From Burkholderiales bacterium (GTDB taxonomy: Bacteria > Pseudomonadota > Gammaproteobacteria > Burkholderiales > JAEUOS01), in contig JAEUOR010000074.1 in NCBI GenBank assembly GCA_016790635.1, positions 124,001 to 188,000 of the forward strand: a stretch of 64,000 nt of DNA. Direction: 5' to 3'. This document shows positions 1 to 6,831 of the stretch, in pieces. Below the pieces are notes generated by a model, which was not told the DNA's origin, made no database searches, and saw only the letters and a program-made list of their open reading frames with translations. The position numbers and the translations under genes were made by a program. Every line of letters begins with the position of its first letter. Positions within the stretch are counted from its first letter, which is position 1.

Positions 1-118
1 TTTCTGGCGGCGAACCTGCCGCGCGGGTCGCGGCTGACCGGCTGAAGGCACCCTCGATAGCGTCGACGTCATTCCGCGTCGGCGCCGCGATCGAATCCTC
101 GTCGCACCGGCTTTCAAT

Positions 119-706
119 CTGAACCCCTTCGAAGCGGCCGGCGCGATCGCCGGACTCCTCAATCTGTGGCTGCTGCGCCGGCAGGACATCCTTTGCTGGC
201 CGGTCGGCATCGCCTGCGTACTTTGCTTTGCGTGGGTCTTCTACCAGGCGCGCCTGTACTCGGACATGCTGTTGCAGTTCGTCTACATCGCGCTACAGAT
301 CTGGGGGTGGTGGTTGTGGACGCGTGCCCCGGTGTCGCGCAGCGTGTCGCACTGGCGCATCGCGCGCTTGAGCGCCAAAGCCTGGTTGGTTACCCTGACC
401 GTGACCGCGGCGGGCGCGGCGGGCCTGGGCGCCCTCATGGCCGCCAACACGCGCGCCGACCTGCCTTATTGGGACGCGACCGCCACCGCGATCAGTCTGG
501 CCGCGCAGGTGCTGCAAGCAAAAAAGGTGCTCGAGTCCTGGCTGGTCTTCATGGCCGGCAACCTGGTCTTCATCGGCATCTACTTGGACAAATCGCTCTA
601 CCTCACGGCGGTGCTATTCGTTGTCTCGACTTGCGTGGCGGCAAGCGGATACCGTGCCTGGCACGTCGCGGCTGTGGCAGCGACGCGCCGTCAGCGGCAG
701 ATGTAG
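119..706 (+). CDS. pnuC: PnuC-type nicotinamide riboside transporter, likely CTG start
   Basis: Inner-membrane facilitator of the PnuC family, which imports nicotinamide riboside for NAD salvage. The predicted product has about 195 residues. The N-terminus NPFEAAGAIAGLLNLWLLRR and the following CWPVGI match the family, and a repeated WGWW/W-R pattern and hydrophobic helices follow. The first in-frame ATG (266) would cut off the first two helices. The upstream frame is open from the stop at 35-37, and the only codon in the family-typical start position is CTG at 119. No clear ribosome-binding site precedes it. The last 16 bases overlap the 3' end of the convergent esterase gene. Family assignment is firm; the start is inferred. 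Confidence 0.8.
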   Translation: MNPFEAAGAIAGLLNLWLLRRQDILCWPVGIACVLCFAWVFYQARLYSDMLLQFVYIALQIWGWWLWTRAPVSRSVSHWRIARLSAKAWLVTLTVTAAGAAGLGALMAANTRADLPYWDATATAISLAAQVLQAKKVLESWLVFMAGNLVFIGIYLDKSLYLTAVLFVVSTCVAASGYRAWHVAAVAATRRQRQM

Positions 707-2529
707 CTCGACGCGACGCCCGGGCTCGGCCCGGTCAGGACCGGCCTTGCGGGATGCGCGCAGATCGGCAGGCTCAGGCCGCCAGATGCGGCGGTGAGGT
801 CGATACGCTCGGGGGCAATGCCTTTTTCGACCCAGTCGCGCAGGGCGTTGAAAAGTTCGTCGCGCCCGGTGACCGGCTGGGGCAGCGGGACGGCCACAGC
901 GGGCGTGACGGCGCCGGTCGGCCCGATCGAGGCGCTCAGGTTGAAGGCGCCCGAATGGCCGAAACCAGCGATGAAAAACAGGCGGTTGAAGGAGCGCACC
1001 TGCTCGACGCCACCCATGCGTTGCGCCAGCCGGTCGAAGTAGTTGAGCGACCCCTGCGGCATGATGAGCTGATCCGACAAGCCGTGATACGACAACACCT
1101 TGGCGCCGCGATCGCGCAGCGCGCTCAAATCGACCGCATCGGTGTTGATGTCGGCGTAGGAGGACTGCATCGCCAACCCGCGGTCATGTACCCGCACCAG
1201 GTCGGCGTAGCCAAGTTGCTTCCAGCCATCGCCGGCTTGGCCGGTGGCGTTGGTAAACATGCCTTTCTGCACGATCGCGGGATTCTGCAGCGTGAGCCCG
1301 GCCAACTGGGTAGCGATCGGGAACGGCGCCCCTTCGCCGGCCAGCGCGGTGAGGTCGGTGCCGCGCGTGAGTCCCCACCACAACTGCCCGCGCTGGGCTG
1401 CGAGTGTTCCGCTGCGGCCGTTGTCCTGTGCGGGATCGGGCGCGCCGCCATCGCGCGTCATGCCGTACCAGATGTTGTTCAGCACCTGCGCTTCCTTGAG
1501 GCTCAGGCAGGTGGCAAGCGCGCTTGAGCCGCGCACGCCGGCCTCACCCGCGACGCCATTGCACAGTGCGGCCGGATCACGCGCAGGGTTGTAAACGCAG
1601 GCGAGCGGATCGTGCAGGAAGCCCCAGTGGGCTTGCGCGCCGCCGCAAGCCCTTAACGCCAGCGCGCTTACCGCGTGCAGCTTGGCGTTGCCGATCGGTT
1701 TGCCAAGTTCACGCTGCATCACGACCTGCGGATAAAGCTCGGCTGTGATGAATTTTGTCCAGTTGAAAGCCGGGGCGCCGGCCAGGATGCCGTCGTATTG
1801 CTCCGGATATTTCTGCGCAAGCTTGTAGCCCTGCCGACCGCCGGTGGAAAAACCGTCGAAGTAGGCGCGTGCGTGCGCGCGACCGTAATAGGCACGGACC
1901 ACCGCCTTGGTCTTGAGTGCCTGCTCAAGGAGGCTGCGCTCGGCGAAATCGCGCCACAGCACGGTGTTGACCGAGCCGTCCGGATTCATCGCGAACGAGG
2001 CATTGCGCCCCGAGACCGTGCCGCCGTGGCCATGGTCGGTGCCGCTCACCGCATAACCCTTTTGCACCGCGGCCAGGAACATGGGGTTGGCCGCGCCGGT
2101 CTGTCCGAGGCGCGTCGTGTCGGCATAGTAGCCACCCGCCCAGCCGCCGCTGCCATAGGCGCGGATGATGTCGTTCCACCGCTCGCGCGCGGGCAGCCAC
2201 ACTTCAATGCCGATCCCCGGCGAGGTGGAGGGCGCACCAGCCGGGCCGGGGTTGCCGGGCCCGACCAGCAGCTTGACGACACACACGTCGGCTGCGGCCT
2301 TCGGGTGCGGCGCCGGGGAATTGGCCAGGCGCACCTCCTCGCCGGCCTTGAACCCGTTCACCGCCAGCACCGTGGTCTGCGCATCGATGCGCAGCTGCCC
2401 CAGTCCCTGCATGTCGCAGGCCAGGGGTGCGGACGGGGTCTGCGGCCCCGCGCATCCGGCCGCCAGCACGAAGCCGGCGAATGCGCCCGCCAGGATTCCC
2501 CTGCCCGTCCAGGTTGCACACCGCTGCAT
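691..2529 (-). CDS. Tannase/feruloyl esterase-family lipoprotein
   Basis: Alpha/beta-hydrolase of the tannase and feruloyl esterase family, which hydrolyses plant phenolic esters. The product has 612 residues. The chosen ATG has AAGGGG six bases upstream; two further in-frame starts lie up to 2601. The N-terminus is a signal peptide ending in a plausible lipobox (AAGC, Cys26), so the protein is probably exported and lipidated. The nucleophile is Ser228 in GFSTGG, the acid is probably Asp486 (GLSDQ) and the base His525 (GFGHSG). Family members normally have Cys before the Ser and Cys after the His, forming a CS-D-HC disulfide; here they are Phe227 and Ser526. It lies downstream of a LysR gene on the same strand, 132 bases away. 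The substrate is unknown. Confidence 0.85.
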   Translation of the reverse strand: MQRCATWTGRGILAGAFAGFVLAAGCAGPQTPSAPLACDMQGLGQLRIDAQTTVLAVNGFKAGEEVRLANSPAPHPKAAADVCVVKLLVGPGNPGPAGAPSTSPGIGIEVWLPARERWNDIIRAYGSGGWAGGYYADTTRLGQTGAANPMFLAAVQKGYAVSGTDHGHGGTVSGRNASFAMNPDGSVNTVLWRDFAERSLLEQALKTKAVVRAYYGRAHARAYFDGFSTGGRQGYKLAQKYPEQYDGILAGAPAFNWTKFITAELYPQVVMQRELGKPIGNAKLHAVSALALRACGGAQAHWGFLHDPLACVYNPARDPAALCNGVAGEAGVRGSSALATCLSLKEAQVLNNIWYGMTRDGGAPDPAQDNGRSGTLAAQRGQLWWGLTRGTDLTALAGEGAPFPIATQLAGLTLQNPAIVQKGMFTNATGQAGDGWKQLGYADLVRVHDRGLAMQSSYADINTDAVDLSALRDRGAKVLSYHGLSDQLIMPQGSLNYFDRLAQRMGGVEQVRSFNRLFFIAGFGHSGAFNLSASIGPTGAVTPAVAVPLPQPVTGRDELFNALRDWVEKGIAPERIDLTAASGGLSLPICAHPARPVLTGPSPGVASSYICR

Positions 2530-2661
2530 CACCATCCCCTTTTCAGTGTCGGCCCGCCAGCCCGGCGGCGGAGCGGATTGTATGTCGCACGCCTCGAACA
2601 AGCCGGCAAACGGGTCCGGGGGTGACCGGGTGACCCGCCGCGCAACGGGCGCGGCGCGCCA

Positions 2662-3579
2662 TCAGTCGGTCGGGTTTGCGGACGCACCCCCGGCATGTCT
2701 CAGAAAGTCGATCAGTCGCGAGGTGGCGGCAGGTCGCAGCGGAGCGAGGCGACTCGCCATGACAAGGTGCCGGAGGGCCCAAGGCTCGTCGAGCCGCACC
2801 ATGCGCAGGCGCCCGCCGCGCGCGTGCGGCGCCGCGATCTCCAGCGGCAGGATCGCAAGACCGAGGCCGGCAGCGACGATGCGGCAGGCCGCATCCATGC
2901 TGGACACCTGGATCCGCGAGACCGCCGTGCGGCCAAGCAAGGCGGCCTGGCGGTGCAGCAAGCGGTCCATCAAGCCGCCGGTCGCGACGCCCACCGAGTC
3001 CTCGTCGAGCATCTCCGCGAAACGCAGGGAAGGGCGATCGGCCAGATGGTGCCCGGGTGCCATCACCACGCACAGTCGATCCTGGCGGTACGGCGCGGTC
3101 TCAAGGCCTGCCAAGGGCGCCTGATCCCACAGCACGCCCAGGTCGGCGGCGCCGTCATGCAGCGCCTGGACAATATCCGGGCTGACACGCTCGTCGACCG
3201 ACACGCGCAACTCCGGATGCAGCGCGAGAAAACGCGCCAGGTCATCCGGCAGTCTTTCCGCAAGCGCCGACGGACTCGCCAGCAGGCGCACACTGCCCTG
3301 GACCCCGTGCGCGAAAGCGCCGAGTTCGGTCCGGGTGCGGTCCAGCGCCGTCAGGATCTCTCGGGCGCGCCCGAGCAGGGCCTGGCCGGCAGCGGTGGAC
3401 TCCACACCGCGGCGCCGTCGCACCAGGAGCGGCGTCCCGAGATCGGCCTCGAGTGCCGCGATGCGTTTGCTTAGGGCTGACGGCACCATCGCCTCCCGTT
3501 CTGCCGCCCGGGCCAGGCTGCCGAGTTCGCACACGGCCACGAACAGGCGCAACGACAAGGGGTCCAGTGGAGATCGCAT
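2662..3579 (-). CDS. LysR-family transcriptional regulator of the lyase/CoA-transferase cluster
   Basis: LysR-type regulator of 305 residues. An N-terminal winged helix-turn-helix (about residues 5-65, with LSLRLFVAVCELGSLARAAE and ALSKRIAALEADLG) is followed by a periplasmic-binding-protein-like effector domain. It is transcribed divergently from the HMG-CoA-lyase-like gene across 75 bases that contain two inverted repeats of the LysR T-N11-A type, one overlapping this gene's own start codon. This is the classic arrangement for autorepression and activation of the divergent operon. The effector is probably the substrate of that operon or an intermediate. Confidence 0.9.
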   Translation of the reverse strand: MRSPLDPLSLRLFVAVCELGSLARAAEREAMVPSALSKRIAALEADLGTPLLVRRRRGVESTAAGQALLGRAREILTALDRTRTELGAFAHGVQGSVRLLASPSALAERLPDDLARFLALHPELRVSVDERVSPDIVQALHDGAADLGVLWDQAPLAGLETAPYRQDRLCVVMAPGHHLADRPSLRFAEMLDEDSVGVATGGLMDRLLHRQAALLGRTAVSRIQVSSMDAACRIVAAGLGLAILPLEIAAPHARGGRLRMVRLDEPWALRHLVMASRLAPLRPAATSRLIDFLRHAGGASANPTD

Positions 3580-3601
3580 GACGTTCCCGATTAGAACGTC
3601 A
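3579..3601. promoter_or_regulatory. LysR recognition site (perfect 8-bp inverted repeat)
   Basis: TGACGTTC-N7-GAACGTCA is a perfect dyad. Its core TTC-N7-GAA is a T-N11-A LysR box. It overlaps the LysR start codon (autoregulation), and its centre at 3590 lies 65 bp upstream of the inferred transcription start of the divergent operon, the standard LysR recognition position. Confidence 0.75.
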
Positions 3602-3625
3602 ACGGTGAAAAAACACCATTAGTTT

Positions 3626-3638
3626 TTCCATATGGGAA
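3626..3638. promoter_or_regulatory. Second LysR box (activation site)
   Basis: TTCCATATGGGAA is a 13-base dyad of the T-N11-A form, centred 42 bp (four helical turns) from the upstream box and immediately upstream of the -10 element. This fits the activation half of a two-site LysR operator. Confidence 0.6.
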
Positions 3639-3642
3639 TGCT

Positions 3643-3648
3643 TATAGT
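3643..3648 (+). promoter_or_regulatory. -10 element TATAGT implying a leaderless transcript
   Basis: TATAGT ends six bases before the ATG at 3655, so transcription would start at or next to the A of the start codon. No Shine-Dalgarno sequence precedes the ATG. The -35 region (about 3620-3625) is poor, as expected for an activator-dependent promoter. Confidence 0.5.
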
Positions 3649-3654
3649 CTGCCA

Positions 3655-4581
3655 ATGAAGATCGAATCCAGCATCGTCATCCGCGAGGTCGGCCTGCGCG
3701 ACGGCTTGCAGAGTATCGACCGGTCCATGCCAACCGCGCACAAGCTGGAGTGGCTGCGGTCCGCCCATGCGGCCGGCGTGCGGGAGATCGAGGTGGGTTC
3801 GTTCGTGCCGGCGCGACTGCTGCCGCAACTGGCCGACACCGTCGAACTGGTCGGAGTTGCCCGCTCCCTGCCGGGCCTGACGACTTCCGTGCTGGTGCCC
3901 AACCTGAAGGGCGCGCAGGCGGCACTCGACAGCGGGGCCGATGCGATGCTGCTGCCCTTGTCGGCAAGCCAGGCCCACAGCCTGGCCAACCTGCGCAAGT
4001 CCCCCGACGAGGTGGTTGGCGAGATCGGCCGCATCCGCGCTGCGCGCGACGCCGCCGGTTCACGCTGCCTGCTCGAGGTAGGCATTTCGACCGCATTCGG
4101 CTGCACGATCCAGGGTCCGGTGGAGCCGGCGGAAGTACTGCGCCTGGTCGAGGCAGTGCTCGATGCGGGTGCGGACCGTGTCGGCCTTGCCGACACGGTT
4201 GGATATGCCGATCCGCTGCAGGTCACGCGGTTGTTCGAGCGCGCCCGCGCGCTGGCTGGAGAACGCCTCGACTGCGGCCATTTTCATGACACGCGCGGGC
4301 TTGGGATGGCCAACGTCATGGCGGCCTGGCAGACGGGCGTGCGTCGCTTCGACGCCTGTCTCGGCGGCATTGGCGGCTGTCCGCACGCGCCGGGTGCCAG
4401 CGGCAACGTCGCCACCGAGGACCTGGCGTACCTGTTCGCCAGCATGGGCGTGCCGACCGGCCTTGACCTGGCCGCGCTCCTGGCATTGCGCGCCGCGCTG
4501 GCGCGCTGGCTCGATGGCGTGCCGCTCCATGGCAGCATCGCTCGTGCCGGGTTGCCGCGCACGCTGCGACTGGCCGCATGA
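3655..4581 (+). CDS. HMG-CoA-lyase-like (HMGL family) CoA-ester lyase
   Basis: Member of the HMGL/pyruvate-carboxyltransferase TIM-barrel family, most like hydroxymethylglutaryl-CoA lyase. These enzymes cleave 3-hydroxy-3-methyl-type acyl-CoAs to acetyl-CoA and a keto acid with a divalent metal. The product has 308 residues. Visible motifs are GLRDGLQ (residues 13-19, catalytic Arg15/Asp16), HFHDT for the metal histidines, and GGCPHAPGASGN with the catalytic Cys242. The next gene is a family III CoA-transferase 46 bases downstream, so the two probably activate and then cleave one acid. The exact substrate (HMG, citramalate or another branched hydroxy-acid CoA ester) cannot be read from sequence. 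The ATG has no Shine-Dalgarno sequence and a -10 element sits just upstream. Confidence 0.88.
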   Translation: MKIESSIVIREVGLRDGLQSIDRSMPTAHKLEWLRSAHAAGVREIEVGSFVPARLLPQLADTVELVGVARSLPGLTTSVLVPNLKGAQAALDSGADAMLLPLSASQAHSLANLRKSPDEVVGEIGRIRAARDAAGSRCLLEVGISTAFGCTIQGPVEPAEVLRLVEAVLDAGADRVGLADTVGYADPLQVTRLFERARALAGERLDCGHFHDTRGLGMANVMAAWQTGVRRFDACLGGIGGCPHAPGASGNVATEDLAYLFASMGVPTGLDLAALLALRAALARWLDGVPLHGSIARAGLPRTLRLAA

Positions 4582-4627
4582 TGGCTCTCTGCATGCGTCG
4601 CGATCGTGCCGGGCGGAGGATGCCCCG

Positions 4628-5845
4628 TTGAACGATCAGGTTTCCTCGCTCTCACCGCCCGCGGCTGCCGCGCCGCAGCCGCTCAAGGGCCTGCGCGTGG
4701 TCGAGTTCACCCACATGGTGATGGGCCCGACCTGCGGCATGGTGCTGGCCGACCTCGGCGCGGAAGTGATCAAGGTCGAACCCATCGAAGGCGAAGGCAC
4801 GCGCCGGCTGCTGGGCGCCGGCGCCGGCTTCTTTCCGATGTTCAACCGCAACAAGTTGAGCATCGGCATCGACCTCAAGCAGGCGGAAGGCGCCGCGATC
4901 GCGCAACGCCTCGCTGCCAGCGCAGACGTCGTCGCCGAGAACTTCAAGCCCGGGGCACTCCACAAATTCGGACTCGATTACGCGAGCCTCTCGGCGCGCA
5001 ACGACCGGCTGATCATGGTCAGCCACAAGGGGTTCCTGCCCGGTCCGTACCAGCACCGCACGGCGCTCGATGAGGTGGTGCAGATGATGGGCGGCCTGGC
5101 TTACATGACCGGCCGACCCGGCGATCCGCTGCGCGCCGGCACCAGCGTCAACGACATCATGGGCGGCCTGTTCGGTGCGATCGCCGTGCTCGGTGCCCTG
5201 GTGCAGCGCGGCATCACCGGCAAGGGCATGGAAGTGCAGAGCGCGCTGTTCGAGAACAATGTCTTCCTGATGGGACAGCACATGCTGCAGTTCGCGGTGA
5301 CCGGACAGCACCCGCGCCCGATGCCTGCCCGCGACAATCCGTGGGCCGTGTACGACGTCTTCACGGTGGCCGACGATGAACAGATCTTTCTGGCCGCCGT
5401 GAGCGATGCACAGTGGGTTGTGTTCTGCGACGTTCTGGGCTTTGCCGACCTCAAGGCCGACCCGGGGCTGCGCACCAACAATGACCGCGTGCGCGTGCGC
5501 CCGCAGCTCCTGGCGACGCTGCGCGAACGACTCAAGCTGCACACTGCCGCGGACTTGGCGGCATTGTTCGAAGCCGCGGGTCTGCCGTTCGCCCCGATCC
5601 GGCGCCCTGAAGACCTGCTTGACGACCCGCACCTGCTCGCCACCGGCGGCCTGGCCGACATCGACCTGCCGGATCATGGCGGGCAGGCCAAGTCCACGCT
5701 CTTGCCGATCATGCTCGCGGGACAGCGGCTGGGCGTGCGATTGCATCCGCCACGCTTCGGCGCGCACACCGATGCACTTCTGGCCGGCCTGGGTTATGCC
5801 CAGGCTGACATCGATCAACTGAAGAAGCGGGCCACCGTTGCCTGA
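4628..5845 (+). CDS. Family III (CaiB/BaiF) CoA-transferase, TTG start
   Basis: Family III CoA-transferase of 405 residues, which moves CoA between carboxylic acids through an enzyme aspartyl-CoA anhydride. The N-terminus LKGLRVVEFTHMVMGPTCGM and the following ADLGAEVIKVEP are typical. The likely nucleophile is Asp176 in GTSVNDIMGG. The start is TTG at 4628, chosen because a strong GGAGGA (4615-4620) lies seven bases upstream and no in-frame ATG fits the family N-terminus. The gene lies between the HMGL-like lyase and a Bug receptor (20-base gap), so it probably activates the imported acid for cleavage. Human SUGCT, which makes HMG-CoA, belongs to this family. Confidence 0.9.
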   Translation: MNDQVSSLSPPAAAAPQPLKGLRVVEFTHMVMGPTCGMVLADLGAEVIKVEPIEGEGTRRLLGAGAGFFPMFNRNKLSIGIDLKQAEGAAIAQRLAASADVVAENFKPGALHKFGLDYASLSARNDRLIMVSHKGFLPGPYQHRTALDEVVQMMGGLAYMTGRPGDPLRAGTSVNDIMGGLFGAIAVLGALVQRGITGKGMEVQSALFENNVFLMGQHMLQFAVTGQHPRPMPARDNPWAVYDVFTVADDEQIFLAAVSDAQWVVFCDVLGFADLKADPGLRTNNDRVRVRPQLLATLRERLKLHTAADLAALFEAAGLPFAPIRRPEDLLDDPHLLATGGLADIDLPDHGGQAKSTLLPIMLAGQRLGVRLHPPRFGAHTDALLAGLGYAQADIDQLKKRATVA

Positions 5846-5865
5846 AAACCAAGGGAGACACACCG

Positions 5866-6831
5866 ATGTTGCAGACACGACGCAATTTGATGATCGCCAC
5901 ACTGGCAATGGCAGCGGCAGCCGGCACGAACTTCGCCGCCGCGCAGGACCGGGCAATACGCTTCGTCCTGCCCAATGCCACCGGCTCGGGCGTAGACGCA
6001 ATTACGCGCGCGGTGCAGCCGGCGCTGGCCAAGGCGCTCGGTCATGCCATCGTCGTGGACAACCAGCCGGGCGCGGGTGGCATCGTCGGACTGCAGGCAC
6101 TCGCGCGCGCAGCGGCCGACGGCATGACCTTGAGTGTTGTCTCCAACAACGTGGTCATTTTCCCGAGCGTGCTCAAGAGCATGCCGTTTGCGATGCCCGA
6201 CGATTTCACACCCATCGCGGTGATTGGCTACACGCCGATCGTGCTGGTGGTCAACCCCAAAGTGCAGGCGCGCAACGGGAAGGAGCTGGCGGCTGCGCTC
6301 AAGCAGGCCAATGGCAACCTGACTTTCGCCTCGGGCGGCATCGGCACCATCCTGCACCTGGCCAGCGAGATGTTCGTCGACGCCGTCGGCACGAATGCCC
6401 GGCACATTCCGTACCGCGGCGTGGGCCCGATGCTGACCGATCTGATCGGCGGCCAGGTGCAGTTCGCCACCGCGGCGCTGCCCAGCGTGCAACAGCACCT
6501 GAAAAGCGGCGCGCTGGCCGCCATTGGCGTGGCGACGACCCAGCGCGTCCCGGCTGCGCCCGAGATTCCCACCTTCAAGGAGCAGGGCATCGACTACTAC
6601 GTCGAGGCCTGGTTCGCGGTGATCGGTCCCAAGGGCCTGTCGGCCGCGGATGTCAATCGCATTCACGCCTCGGTCGTCACGGCGTTCGCCGACCCCGCGG
6701 TCGCCGATGTCATGGCCAAGCAGGGCAACGTGATCCAGGTACAGCCGGCCTCCCAGGCGGCCGGATTCTTCCGTAACGAGATGCGGCGTTACGCGGAACT
6801 GGTCAAGAAGGCCGGCATCGAGCCGCAGTGA
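5866..6831 (+). CDS. Bug/TctC-family periplasmic solute receptor
   Basis: Tripartite tricarboxylate transporter receptor of the Bug family, 321 residues. It has an N-terminal signal peptide (hydrophobic stretch to about residue 26, cleavage near AAA-QD) and the typical VVDNQPGAGGIVG and FTPIAVIGYTPIVLVVN segments. Bug proteins bind small carboxylic acids in the periplasm. No TctA/TctB partner lies in this cluster; the only pair in the window is at 45.9-47.8 kb. Its stop codon overlaps the GTG of the following hydro-lyase (GTGA), so the two are translationally coupled. This suggests that its ligand is the hydro-lyase substrate. Confidence 0.9.
   Translation: MLQTRRNLMIATLAMAAAAGTNFAAAQDRAIRFVLPNATGSGVDAITRAVQPALAKALGHAIVVDNQPGAGGIVGLQALARAAADGMTLSVVSNNVVIFPSVLKSMPFAMPDDFTPIAVIGYTPIVLVVNPKVQARNGKELAAALKQANGNLTFASGGIGTILHLASEMFVDAVGTNARHIPYRGVGPMLTDLIGGQVQFATAALPSVQQHLKSGALAAIGVATTQRVPAAPEIPTFKEQGIDYYVEAWFAVIGPKGLSAADVNRIHASVVTAFADPAVADVMAKQGNVIQVQPASQAAGFFRNEMRRYAELVKKAGIEPQ

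Noticed and set aside
1..45. Possible 3' end of a plus-strand gene (a short frame closing with TGA at 43-45)
   Set aside because: Only 14 codons are visible and no family can be recognised, so it was not listed as a feature.
166..2625. Long plus-strand open frames overlapping the tannase-like gene
   Set aside because: They are shadows of the high-GC minus-strand gene; their translations are Arg/Ala/Gly-rich with no family features, while the minus-strand product has a signal peptide and catalytic triad.
4652..6001. A long (449-codon) minus-strand open frame across the CoA-transferase gene
   Set aside because: Composition artefact of high GC third positions; the opposite strand encodes a well-recognised family III CoA-transferase.
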